Origin: Brachionus rotundiformis
Lineage: Eukaryota; Rotifera; Eurotatoria; Ploima; Brachionidae
Assembly: GCA_016802295.1 (NCBI GenBank)
Contig: JAESIW010000157.1
Span: 615,951-679,950 of the forward strand
Length of the DNA stretch: 64,000 nt
Reading direction: 5' to 3'
How positions within the stretch are numbered: position 1 is the first letter of the stretch; the number at the start of each line of letters is the position of its first letter. The position numbers were made by a program, and so were the translations under genes. The notes beneath the pieces were generated by a model. It worked only from the letters and a program-made list of their open reading frames with translations. It had not been told where the DNA came from and searched no databases. Of this stretch, positions 1 to 12,177 are shown piece after piece.

Positions 1-346
1 AACTTTGAGATTGGACATGGTTTTAATTGACTTCTATTTTACTTTCGTGGTCTAAAAAGCATATCTTTTGATCTTGACCACAAATGAAATTAAATTTTGT
101 TAGAAAAAAAAACAATATAAAGATTTTCTTTATATAGAGCGAGCATCAAAATTTTAATTAAAAATAGCAATAAAAAGCAGGTAAATTAGCGAGTACTTTC
201 TTCATTGTCAATTCATTAAATATTTTCAAAACAAAAGCAATATTAAAGGACAATTAAAAGCTTTCATTAAATTTTATTCTCATAATAAATTTTCATCTAA
301 TACAACAAAACTTTACAGTTTAGTTAATTATTTTAGTCGTTTCACA
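1..346. other. upstream noncoding DNA
   Basis: AT-rich sequence with no supportable exon. It presumably contains the promoter and 5' UTR of the Ser-rich gene that starts at 347. Confidence 0.5.
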
Positions 347-1647
347 ATGACCAAACAAGCGGAAACGTCTAAAAATACAGAGCAAGTCGAGGACCAAACA
401 AAGTCTAGAAATTCTTTGGACAGACATAAAAATATAAACGATAACGTTCTAGATTTATACCACATTGGACAATTAGACCAAAATGAACAAAATTTTGAAA
501 AAAATTTAAATAGCCCAACTGGACCCATTAAAACACACTCGAGTTCATCTAATAACTCTTACAAAGCAGACTATAGTACGACATCGTCGCGGATGTCCAA
601 TTGTCCTTTATCTGGAAAACATATAACAGCAACTGACTCAACCAAAAAAAGAAAAAACGAAGCTGAATTACCATCAGACCAATCTTCTGAACAAGAATCA
701 AGTCTTCTGGACATCTCATTTTCATCTTCAATCAATTCTGAAAACTTAAAAACAAGTTCAAATCTTGAACTATTCTCTACTTCTGTGACAAATATTACAG
801 ATTTTTCCCAATCGACATTCATGGAGCCCCAAAAGGACCAAATTAAAATAAGCAAAAAAACTTATTTGGGATCAAATCGGAATTTGAAGCCTTTAGGAGA
901 TGGTTGGATCATGAAAGAGACAATCATTAAGTCAACAAAAAAAAGTAGCCTTGAAAAAGGAACCTCTGATAGAAAAAGATCAAAGAGTAGACAAAGTCGC
1001 ATCGACCTAGACCATCGATTTACATATTCCATTTATCCCATAACATTACGCTACTATTTACACTTATTTAATGAAAAACAAAAAAAAATTGACCAAAATA
1101 AACAAATACTACTTCTGTATAACAAAACTGTGTCACCAACTAACTCGAGCAGATCGGCCACTAGCCATTCATCGATAAATTCTGTCAATTTTTCTTGTAA
1201 AAATGATTTTTTTAATAGTGAAAATGACTCAATTTCAACAGATTCTTCCTTTAATTTTGAAATAGTAAGAAAAAAAAGGGTAGATCGTAGATCGATGTAT
1301 GGCAATTTTCTTTCTGGTAAAAAAAAAATTATCAATAAAAACAGTAAATCTACGGCTCATTTGGAAAATGAATTAACAGAAATTATTGATAAAATAATGT
1401 CAAGTAAACAGCGAAGTAAGTCGGAGTACAAGCGAGATAATGACTTAAAGAACACCAGTCCATTAAGAAGTCGTTCCAAATACAAGATTAAAACCAAAAA
1501 TCGCGCAAGCAAAAGTTATGATCAAAAATTTTCTAGCCAAAATTCATTAGATGCATGGGAAAACTCATTAGGTAGTCTCTTAATTGGAAATTGGATTTTT
1601 TTTAATTTTTCTTTTTAGATTTCCAACATCAAGGGGTATTTTTTTAA
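347..1647 (+). CDS. Ser/Lys/Asn-rich protein of unknown function
   Basis: I do not recognise this protein. The open frame from ATG 347 runs to TAG 1616-1618 (423 residues), but its last part translates an intron-like stretch. A GT at 1572 and a pyrimidine-rich AG at 1617-1618 would remove 47 bases, and the frame then continues with DFQHQGVFF to a stop at 1645-1647 (about 417 residues). I prefer the spliced version because every neighbouring gene has introns of this size. The product is hydrophilic, very rich in Ser, Asn and Lys, with basic Arg-Ser-like patches (for example RKRSKSRQSRID near residue 210) and no signal peptide or membrane segment. It looks mostly disordered and could be a cytoskeletal or nuclear protein, but nothing in the sequence proves either. 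Confidence 0.6.
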
Positions 1648-2627
1648 AATTTAATTAAGGGAAAAGACATCAATTTCTTTATCAAAATTAAACCATCTTA
1701 ATCCAGTAAAGATTTTTGAAGATAGTTAAAAAATTATTCACAATTAAAATAAAAAGAAAAAATAAATAAAAGATGTTATGTAAATATTGGGTATAATGAA
1801 TATATAATGATTTAAGTTAATGAATATTTCAAATTATTATTTATTTTCAAATCTTTTGAAAAAAGATTGTGATGGCGGACCTCTAACTTGTTTTATAGAT
1901 CGTGATCTTAAATACTCTTTCAGTCATTAAGAATAAAAAAAAAATTTCTTGAAGTAGTTTATTGACCAAGAGAAAATATGACCTATAATTTAGATTCTCC
2001 AGTCTGAAAAACTTCCCTTTTTTATTAAAATAAAGTCAAATTATAAAAATTTTTATCTCTTGTAACCAGTGATAATTCGGTGAATTGTCTATGTAAATAT
2101 CAATTAGATACTAAGTTTTTTATTATTAAAAGGAGACAATATGAGTCCTAGAACTAATCTTAGTACCCAAAATCAAATCATAGTTCACCCGAAAACAGAT
2201 TGTTATAAAAATGTCATGTAATTTTTTTTGTTTTTACAGGTATTTGAAAAAAGTTAATTAAAGATTTATTTGTTTTATAAAATACAACACTGTCAAACTT
2301 AATAATTTGATAGCAATGCATTTAAAAAAATAAATAAAATAATTCATTTATAAATTAAAATTGATTAATCTAATTTTAAAATTTTTGTCCATATTTTTCT
2401 TATGAATAAATTTTTAAAAATTCAATAATTAATATGAAAAATGTATATCATATACATTATAAAAATTAATTTTTACCCAGGTCCTCTATTAATAAATAAA
2501 TATTTTTACGGCCGCCTTAGTTTCGGTCATTAGACATAGATTTGACCTTTTGATCAAAAAATTTAGAACAGACGTCTTTTACTATTTATCAACCTAAATT
2601 TAATTTAATAATTTTTAAATTAATTAG
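1648..2627. other. intergenic or unresolved 5' part of filamin gene
   Basis: AT-rich sequence between the Ser-rich gene and the first convincing filamin exon. The start codon and any N-terminal exons of the filamin-repeat gene must lie here or further upstream, but I could not find an exon that ends in the required phase 0 and encodes filamin or calponin-homology sequence. Confidence 0.4.
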
Positions 2628-5600
2628 GAAGCAATTAAGACCAGAAAAGAAGTAAAATTTTCAAGTAAGCTTACCAGTTTTTAAATAAAAAATTAGATAA
2701 ATTTTTTTTAAGTTGATACTGAAAATTCAGGAGGAGGATTGGTTACAGCAGAAATAAAATTAGACGACAAAATGGTCTTGTTTGACTTAAAAAAGATCAG
2801 TGATACCAAGTACGAATTAAAATTAGAGCCCAAGCAAGTTGGGGAATACAAAATATACATGTTTTTGAATAATCAATCGGTAAAAGGATCACCATTTTCA
2901 TTAAAAATTGATTCATTGAACAACATTGAAAGTCAAAATTTATCTTTTAATAAAATTGATAAAAAAAATGCTGATGAAAAAGATTCCAAACGCTTTGATA
3001 AGAAGTTAACTCATTACCCCGTTGACTTAAATCCTAATTTTAAAACTGATGTCTTCGAGTTGACAAATAAAAATGAAGATTTAATAGTTGGTGAAGAAGT
3101 AAAACTAAATGGTAAAATAAAAGGATCATAAGTATTTCCTTTATGGTCCTAATTTTTTTAAATTTTAGTAAGAATAATTGATTATGGTCAAAAATCAAAA
3201 CAAAAACTAGACACAAAAATAGATACTAAAATAACACATAATGAAAAATTGGTGGAACATGAACTTGATTTTTCATCCATCGGAATATATCAGATTAGAT
3301 TTTTTCCAATCGAAACTGGAATATATAATGTTTATTTCTTCAAAAATGGAACAAAAATTGAAGGTAAAAAAATTTTTTGAAAGAAGAGAGCTATTTCTAG
3401 TTAGCTGAAATTTAATTTTGAAGGTTGTCCTTATAAATTAAATGTGAAGGGAAGATTTTTACGATCACTATTGAAGCCAAAATATGCCCAAGTGGGCGTA
3501 CCATACATTCTGAATGGTATATAAAAGATTATTAAGTTTATAGTTAGATTTAAAATTTTGATTTAAGTTGAGTATTGTAATGTAACCAATCTGAAAGCCA
3601 TTGTTTACACAGAAAAAGATCCATCAATCTCTATGCCTAGTAAAAACATAACCAAACTTTTAAATTTGCCTGTTGAAAAAACCATCCAAAGTGATTCAAA
3701 ACTGAGGCTTAAATTTGTTCCTTTGTACGCTTCGCAGCATATAATTGACATAGTTGACAATGGAGTATCAATTGAAGGGTTTCCAATAAAAATTGATGTT
3801 TTTCCCAATAAAGAAATATTTCTGGTTACTGAAAATACTAATGGAGTGCAAGTCGATTCTTTGGCTAGATTTAGAATATATTTGAATGGTGTTAAGGACT
3901 CATTAAATATCAGAATAACAAGTAAAATAAAAATTTTTTTTTTTTAATGGTAAAATAAACTGAAAAATAAAATTCAAGATATTGATTCAGGAAATCGTCA
4001 GTTTGCCACATTTCTACTTGACCAAGAATATCAACTCTCTAATCACATTTTTGCTGCTTTGAGCAAATTTTTGAAAATTGATCAGAACCGGATAAAAAAT
4101 AGAGATGTGACAATTGAGAATGGTAATAAATTGTACTTTCAAATATTAAAAATTATTTATATTTTTATTCTAGGGTACACTCGAGTAAGCTTCACAATCG
4201 AAGAAGAAGACCAACTACCTAATAATTCAGTACTAAAAATTTTAAAACAAATAATAGAAAATGAAAAATTTATAATAATTGATTTATCATTAAACACAAC
4301 TATTAAAGCTATAATTAATTCTTTTAATTTTGGTATGATCGAAATATTTTCAAATTAATCAAAAATTAATTTTTTTTCCAAATAGGTCCAAAGGGTGATA
4401 ATGTTGGATTTAAGCTAACTAAACAGAGTAATAAAGCCTTCGATTATTTGGGCGAATTTAAACCGACATCATTTGGTAGATACAGAATTGATGTAGAAAA
4501 CTTTAATATTCCGATCAACTCTTCACCTTTTTTTATCAATGTTTTTGATCCAAATTTAATTAAAATTGTAAATTTGCCTTCAAGTATTAATTTAGGAAAC
4601 GAAAGTTCCATTGAAAGTAAGCCAATTTATCTGAAATTAGATTTTTTTAATAAAATTTTATTTTTAGTCGATAGATCTTCGATAGGATTTTCTGAGCTTG
4701 AAACCACTATTCAGTCGTCTAGTGGAATAAAATTACCATTTAAAATCGATTCATCTTTTAACCATATAATTAGGTTTATAGCTAGAGAAAAAGGCATTCA
4801 CAAATTTTCTATGAAATTGGGAGATTATTTAATAAAAGGTAAATGATTTTTAAATTTTTTATATCTTTTAAGAAAATGTAAATATGGTTTGATGATTTTC
4901 CTATCTAATTAAATTTTTATTTTGACAATAATTGATTAAAATTACACTTAAAACTTGAATTATCAATTAAGATCATATGTTTGAGATCAATACATTAGAG
5001 AAAAATATTTTAAGTGTTTATGGACATGGTCTTTTTAATGGTATAGAGAACACCTATTCGGTATTTTATTCAGAACTACTCAACTCAAAGCTTGGAAAAG
5101 TAGAAATAGACATTTATGATCCATGTGGAAATATGGTTAAAAATTATACAAATAAATTAAATGATTTTCTTTACGAAATTAAATACATTCCGAACAGAAT
5201 TGGGAAGTTTAAAATTTATATAAAATTTAATGGTGAGCTAATTTCTCCGAATCCATATACTGCCAATGTAATTAACCCAGACAAAGTTACCATAAAAGAT
5301 GACTGCCAGTATTTTTTCAGTCCTAGAAATGTCGATTTAGAAATGAATCAGGAGAAATATTTTTGCTTTAATACTATGGACGCCGGAGAAGGAGACATTC
5401 GGCTTGATATCATAGCTCCAAACAATCAAATTTTACCTTATATAAAAAAATCTTCTAACCAAAATGAACAAAAAATTAGTTTTTGTCCAGTTTTTAAAGG
5501 TTTATATAAAATTCATGTTTTTTTCAACAATCATGAACTGAGATTTTCGCCAATCTGCACCCGAACTAATGGATTCTTGGACACAAATTCAGTTCGAGTT

Positions 5601-6588
5601 TTTGGCGATGGAGTAAAAAAAGCAAGTCTAAACAAAGAAACGAATTTTTTTATAGACATGTCCAATTTGGAGACCATTGGCAGCAATTTAAAACCAACAG
5701 TTACTGCAATTTCAACTGAGTATCATTCTTTAAAATTTGATTTAAAACAAATTAATGATAAAATGTTCAATTGTATTTACACACCTGATAAAATCGGAAA
5801 TTATTTATTAAGTATAAAATTAAATGACTATCATATATGTGAGTCTCCTCTTATTTTAAATGTTGAAATGAGCACAGATCCTACCAAGATTATAATAGAA
5901 AAAAGCGATTTTAAGAATACAATACTGGGTAGTGAGGTGTCAACCATTATTGATACCCGTGAGGCTGGTAACGGAGAATTGAGTGCTAGCTGCCTTGGTC
6001 TAACCAAACCCTCGGAATGCCAATTTACTGACCTAAAAAACGGGACTTATGAATTGAAAATAAAGCCTAAAGAAATTGGAAAACATTTCCTTAATCTAAA
6101 ATATAACAATATTCATGTTTCCAACAGCCCTTTTATATTTAGAGTCTCAGGACCGCCTGATGAAACTAAAGTCCAGGTCTTTGGTCCTGGAATAAATCAT
6201 GGCGTGATTGGTGAGTTCAAATCTAATTTTATTTGTGATACTCGAGGTGCTGGAGCTGGACAATTAACTGTGAGAATACGTGGACCCAAAGGTGCATTTA
6301 GAGTAGATATGCAAAGAAAAGATGAAAAAGATAGAAGAATTGAATGTAGCTATGATCCTATGGAGGTCTGTAAATCAATCAACATTAATTTGAATTATTT
6401 AAAGTAATGTTTAAAAAAATTGTTCTTTTTAGAGCGGGGAATATCAGATAAATGTCAAATGGTCCGGAAAGCATGTTCCTAAATCGCCTTTTAATGTTCA
6501 TATTTTTAAAACAAAAGAAGAATTAGAGAATTTTTTATCAGAATCGATTAAAGATGAAAATTCGAATAAATATGAGAACGAAAAATAA
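2628..6588 (+). CDS. filamin-repeat (Ig-FLN) protein, 5' end unresolved
   Basis: Eleven exons join in frame: 2628-2664, 2713-3111, 3169-3363, 3424-3516, 3568-3921, 3979-4122, 4174-4332, 4386-4616, 4668-4838, 4972-6365, 6433-6588 (stop 6586-6588), giving about 1,110 residues. Nearly all introns are 44-60 bp; those before 4972 (133 bp) and 6433 (67 bp) are longer. The product is a chain of roughly eleven immunoglobulin-like filamin repeats. The last is textbook: KVQVFGPGINHGV, CDTRGAGAGQLTV, then YDPMESGEYQINVKWSG and HVPKSPFNVHIF. Filamins are actin cross-linkers and mechanosensing scaffolds at the cell cortex. The middle repeats (3169-4838) are divergent and lack the usual Gly-rich signature, so only the first and the last few are close to consensus. 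A 25-residue acidic tail follows the last repeat. No actin-binding CH domains are visible, and the first exon starts inside a repeat (EAIKTRKEVKFSIDTENSGG), so upstream exons are missing from this model. Function is inferred from family. Confidence 0.85.
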
Positions 6589-9005
6589 TTTTCAGCCAAA
6601 AATTATTAAATTATTTTTAATAGATAAAAATATTTCAGAAATTAGAATAATCAATTTAAATTTAAATTTTTTATTTTTTTTCATTTAAATGACTATGTAA
6701 AAAAAAAGGATGGAGCCTAATTTTTCAAAAATTTTGTTCTTTCAAAAAAACTGTAATTAATTTTTATTTTTTTAACTAATTATAAAATGATATTTATAAT
6801 TTTACTGAAAATATTTTATTTTTAATTTTTTGCTTTTAATAAAAAGTAGTTAAAATATTTGATCGACATTTTTGGCCGATTTTAAATTTTTTTTGAAAAC
6901 TCTTATCAGTACTAAAATATTCCATATTATTTATAATTTTATATTTGATCTTGAGATAAAAATAATTACCACCGCTTTTTTATTAATTTGTATGTAGGCT
7001 TGAATTATTGAAATGATAAATAACTCCATACATTGAAAAGATGTACGGATTAAAATGCTCAATAAATTTCAAATATAAAAACTTTTTTACCTTTAAAACT
7101 TCAAAAATTAAAGATTATATAATATTCTCACAATCTGGTTTATCTAATTAAAATTCAATCAAATTCTGACTAACGTTCTTTTATCTCAATCATGCAATTT
7201 AAAATTTTTAATTTTTTATTTCAAATAATTAGTTTATTTTCGAGGAATTTTATCATTTTGTTTTTACATCAATGAATTTTAATTTAGTTAAAACAAAAAC
7301 AATCTTTTTTTATGAGAATTTATTAAAATATCCTAAAATTAAAAGTATTTTGTATGTAATTAAATTAGGGCTAAGAACATATTCTCAATTTTAAGGAATC
7401 TAAACTCGATTAAACGAAAAAATTATTTATGTAGCGTATTAGCTTATTAATAATTTAGCAATTGATAACCATAAGAAATAAATTCTTTGAAAATTAAGAA
7501 TTTAAATTAATTGTAACCAATGCCTAAAATAACATTTCTTACTCAATAATGAGTTATTATGATGTAATAGATATTCTGTTAATAAAAACAAGTCTCGATG
7601 CATTAGGTGAAATAGGATATTGATAAAATCAAACAAGAAATGTTAGCGCAAATTTCTTGAGGATAGATAAAATGCTGCATCAAAGCTCATGTTAACTCAA
7701 TTGATTTTCAGAAACATTAGCTACAACAACAAACAAAATGCCTTCAAATAATTGATTATATAAGAACGTAATTCTTCTAGATAATTGATTCTTTAACTTA
7801 AACAAAAATAAATTTTATTAAATTTTTTTTAATTAACCTTCAAGTATAAAAGCTAATGCAAATCAATATCTTTCAAAATAAAATTTTTAAGATAACTGTT
7901 AATTTAATGACATCTGAAAGAAGAAAGTCTGGAAAAAATATTCTAATTCTGGATCCCTGTGTGTACTCAATGTTAATTAACTCGAACAATCTTAAATAAT
8001 CAAATGTTATAAAAATAATGTTAAATCATTTAGAGATAAGCTCACATTTTTTGAATTTTTTTTTCTAATTACAGCTGTTTAATATTATTTTAAAATAGAA
8101 CTGCACAATTTAAGCTAAAAATGGTCATTCTTTAGAAAAATTGGACTTTTTTTAATTAAATATTATAAAATCAGCAAATTTTATTCGATAAAAAAAATTA
8201 ATTAGTCATTAACAACCATATAAGCTCTTGAGATTTTTTTAAAATAAAATTTCATAAGAATCAAGTTTTTGATTTTTTATAATGTTTTTCTTGTTCAGAT
8301 AGCTGATTTAAAAAAAATACATACTTAATCATAAATCAAAATACTTTCCTTAGTATCTAATTGATAAGTTTAAGTTGAATAAAATTGATAAGAAACTTTA
8401 ACAAAAATTACGTAACATGATGGTATGATTAATCCAAGTAGCGAAAGTAACTTTGCCGTACGAGAGTTATAAATTTGAAAAAAAATCAATCAAAATTGAA
8501 TTTTTGAATGATTCACGTAATCAGATAAGTTTTAACAAATAAAAAATGTTTAACTACTGAATGTTCCAGAAAGCCTATTATTCTACGAACGTAGTTTAAT
8601 GAGGCTTATTACATCATAAATATACAAAAAAAAATGATGTTTATATTCAAAGAGTCAAGCTTTCTAGTAGTTCCGTTGTTTAATCTAAATTTGCCAAGTT
8701 TTTAAATAAAAAATTTTCTATTACTCAATCTCATTTTTTATTTAAAGATAAACGCACCTAGAGAATCCATGGTCGTGATTTATTCATTCCTTTTATTTAA
8801 GATAAATAAAACTTTAAACTAATTACATCTACATTGGAATCCTGCTTATCCTTGTTTGTTAATCGTGTTTTTTAAACAAATAAATCAACTTAATAAATTA
8901 AATTCCTAAACAAATTCACTTTTTATTAGGCTAATAATAGAATAGTTTTATTTTTACCCAAATTTTAAAATACTCTATCAATTTAGATTTGAATCAATTC
9001 TAAAA
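6589..9005. other. intergenic, no gene seen
   Basis: About 2.4 kb of AT-rich sequence with no ORF or splice-consistent exon. The only structure that stands out is the hairpin at 8571-8607. Confidence 0.6.
8571..8607. repeat. isolated imperfect inverted repeat (hairpin)
   Basis: AAGCC pairs with GGCTT, followed by TATTA/TAATGA with one bulge, a 2x2 internal loop, and CTAC/GTAG closing on GAAC. This gives about 14 pairs in 37 bases. The GC-containing outer and inner stems make chance AT pairing less likely. It has no gene attached and is short for a microRNA precursor. Confidence 0.4.
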
Positions 9006-10845
9006 ATGTATTCAAGAATAAATATAAGATATCAAATAATGGTAATTTTTTTAATATTTTTAATAATTAAACTAAAGTTGTTATTATATATAAAGTTAAC
9101 TTTGATTTTGGTTTGTGTGACAAGCCAATCGTCTTTGAGGAACAAACGCCAGCAAGATCCGTCTGAAACAGACTACTTTAGTCCATTAGACGAGAGTCTT
9201 AGATTGGATCACTTACCAGTTCATGATGATACCGAGCTAGAAAAAATAGAGAATGATGTAATCTCGACCCCTGAGGGCGAAATTGTAGTCTCTACAGTTC
9301 CAAATGATATAAATGACTTTATGTCTAATGGTCCTGACACCTCTAGTCATCCTAATAGTCTAAATGAAGTAACTGAAGCCAAAAATATTGATCAACTAAG
9401 TGATTATGGCACTTATTTCTATGATTACAATGATTATCATTACAATTACCCAGAAAATGAAGACTTATTGCCAAATAATCAAGAAAATTTAGAAAAAGAT
9501 TTAGTTGAAGAAAGTATATATGACCAGAAGTCTCTCAGAGACAACCACTTTGAAACATTAAATGAAAATGAAACTGATGTGTACGATTATAATCATCATT
9601 CTGAATTATATGCTGAAAATCCTGAAATAGAAGAATCAAGCAATTCTGAAGTGAATACAGAAACCGATCAGACGGAATCTCCCTTACCAGAAGCACTTAA
9701 TCCAAGTTTAAACAATGAAATAAATGATAATGATAAAGAACCATCAAAAGATGATGATGTCGAGAATAACAATGAAGATGTTTCCTTATATGTTGATGAA
9801 CCTGATAAAGATTTATTGAATAAAAGCAATATGATTGCAGAGGACTATGAAAATGAAGCGAAAATAGCACCAGAGCCGTCTGTTTGGTTTAAACAAATGG
9901 TTGCTAATGATTCAATTGAAGAAGAAAGTCATTTGACTGCCAATTGTCCGGATTTAAATTGTGAGTTTGGATTTAAAACAGATTTGTATGGAAAACCAAT
10001 CTGTTCATGCTTTAATCCATGCCATGTAAATTTTAAACACTTTATAAAATAAAAATTTTATTTGAACAATATTCTATGAATATAATGAGAATTTAGAATA
10101 AAATTTATCTAATGTGATTATTTATCAGATAGCATAAATAATCTTTATTTTTCTATTTTAAAAAAAGGAAAAAAAATGTGGCTCAAATATCTGTAAGATC
10201 GAGAAAATTACAGATTCTAAATTTATTGGGGCTTGCTATGATCCGACAAAAATCGAACGGCCCATTCATTGTCATTTACCATTGGCAACCGGAAGATGCA
10301 AAAACTACACTTCTAGATTTTATTTTAATTCATTCTTACAAAAATGTGCTCATTTTGTCTACACTGGTTGTGAAGGAAACCACAATAACTTCGAAACATG
10401 GGAAAAATGTGAAATGGAATGCAATAGTAACGAAAATAATTAAAAACTTTTATTCAAATATTTAAAATTTTAATTGAATATTAGCTTGTAGTTTGCCAGC
10501 TGCAAGAGGACCATGCCATGGAAACATAATCCGATACTATTATGACTCATTGAAAAGAGAATGTGTCGCCTTCAAGTATTTAATTTTTCTAATTAATTAA
10601 ATAGTTGTTATGAACTTGTAATTTTAAGTTGGGGTGGCTGCAAAGGAAATGATAACAACTTCAAGACCAGGAAGCATTGTGAGGATTCTTGTATATTCCG
10701 AAAAGAGGGTATAATTGGAAAATAATTTCTTTTATTTAATTTTTTAAATTTTTAATTTCAAGGCGCTTTATTTTTACACGGAATGCCAATTCGAGTTATT
10801 AGAAAATATCATCAAGATCAAATCGAGGAGAACGATCAAAATTAG
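9006..10845 (+). CDS. secreted antistasin + double Kunitz proteinase inhibitor
   Basis: Five exons: 9006-10025, 10168-10426, 10485-10575, 10629-10708, 10763-10845. The N-terminus is hydrophobic (residues about 10-42, ending near LILVCVTSQS), consistent with a signal peptide. The start could be the inner Met at codon 12. A long acidic, Asp/Glu/Asn/Tyr-rich region follows (about 45-310), then an antistasin-like motif (CPDLNCEFGFKTD, GKPICSCFNPC). Exon 2 carries Kunitz 1 (CHLPLATGRCKN, CAHFVYTGCEGN, NNFETWEKCEMEC). Exons 3-4 carry Kunitz 2 (CSLPAARGPCHGN, CVAFNWGGCKGN, NNFKTRKHCEDSC). All six Kunitz cysteines are present in both. The P1 residue is Lys in domain 1, as in trypsin-type inhibitors, but His in domain 2. 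The family inhibits extracellular serine proteinases. The acidic spacer has no recognised domain and may be a matrix- or calcium-binding region (inference). Confidence 0.88.
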
Positions 10846-11250
10846 ATCCAAAAAGAGTTTTCTACTAATTTACTGAGTCAGTGTCTAAACGACAATAACG
10901 AGCATAAAAACTTTAAAAAAAATCAAAGTCATTTGAATCTAGAGTTTATTTTTTATTTTTGTATTATATCAGTCTTAGTTTGAAGTGTTTTTTTTTTGAT
11001 ATTGGTATTTTTTTTTGAATAAAACTTTTGCTTTGATTGTTAATTATTTCATAAATGATTTTAAATTAACCAAAAATATATGTTGATAATTTTATTTTGA
11101 GTGATTAGATAAAAAAAAATTCAAGCTTAGAAAATATCTCAAAAATTTGATCTTTTTTTAGAAAGTTTAATAATAGAAAAAAATAAAATTTCTTAATTTT
11201 TGCATATATTTTTTTATTTTAAAATCTCTTTATAAAAAATACAGAGTAAA
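10846..11250. other. intergenic, no gene seen
   Basis: 405 AT-rich bases between two plus-strand genes. Probably the 3' UTR of the Kunitz gene and the promoter of the next gene; no distinct element seen. Confidence 0.5.
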
Positions 11251-11648
11251 ATGAATCCATCTTGTTCTAAAACACCAAATTGTAAAGATTTACTAATTAC
11301 AGTTTATTTATTTAAAATTTGAATTGATTGATAGATGAATCGCTAGATTTCCTTAACAGTCCGACATACTGGACCTTAGTGCTGTCTAGTTTTATGGCAT
11401 TTTCAGTCACTACTGTTTTATTTTTCAGTGAAGTTTCACTGTTACAAGGCTTGATAAATATCGAGTTATTAAAATATCATTTAAGTGCAGCAATTATTTG
11501 CGGATTAATTTCCGGTTGGTATTCAGCTCAAGTTTATGAAGGAAAATCGTTTTCACTGTATCAATCGTTTTGTGGCATTTTTTTTTCACTTCTAGTGAGC
11601 GGATTTACCAATTATTGCCTGATTTTGTATGTTGGATGGTTTAGGTAA
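11251..11648 (+). CDS. small multi-span membrane protein, TMEM170-like
   Basis: Two exons, 11251-11281 and 11335-11648, are joined by a 53-bp intron in phase 1. They give a protein of about 114 residues beginning MNPSCSKTPNYESLDF. It contains three hydrophobic segments after a conserved-looking Trp (SPTYWTLVLSSFMAF, HLSAAIICGLISGWYSAQVY and FFSLLVSGFTNYCLILYVGW). Length, the Pro-x-x-Trp start of the first helix, the Gly/Ala-rich central helix followed by a Tyr, and the C-terminal helix resemble TMEM170A/B, which shape ER membranes and the nuclear envelope. The match is by architecture rather than by an unmistakable motif, so the family call is tentative. The coding status is well supported by the intron and by the membrane pattern. 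Confidence 0.6.
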
Positions 11649-12177
11649 AGACATGACTCAAAAATAAAATATTTTATCTTTAAGCATTATTAAATTTTTA
11701 GATTCATGACTAAAACGGCTCTAAGTATTTAAACAACAGAAAGAAAAGATTTTTTTACTAATTTTAAATAAATATTAACAAAAAAATCAATTGAATTGTT
11801 ACGAGGAAAATGAAAATCTGAATATTTATTAAAATTATGGATTGGAATTTTTAATTTAATAAATTGATCATTTCAATTCTTAAAAACTCTTAAATTGGAC
11901 CAAAAAAATAATTTTCCATTTGTTTCTATATTTTTCACATAATATAATATGAGAAATTTCAAAATTAATATTGATTAAATAAAAAATAAAAAAATATGGC
12001 CTGAACATTGGATTCACATGGAATATATTTTTTTTTTTATTTTTTTTCGAACAGAACTCTTTCTTAATTTTTTTTTAATAAAAAACATATGATTTATCAA
12101 AGATAACTTAACACAAATGAAATAATTTTTTTAACTCATTCCCAAATTTTTTAAACAGAATTCAAATTTAGAAAAAA
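11649..12177. other. intergenic, no gene seen
   Basis: About 530 bases of extremely AT-rich sequence between the TMEM170-like gene and DHODH, with long T and A runs. No element recognised. Confidence 0.5.

Noticed and set aside
2141..2218. Short ATG frame (MSPRTNLSTQNQIIVHPK...) as first filamin exon
   Set aside because: Only 26 codons, and no donor and acceptor pair links it in frame to 2628.
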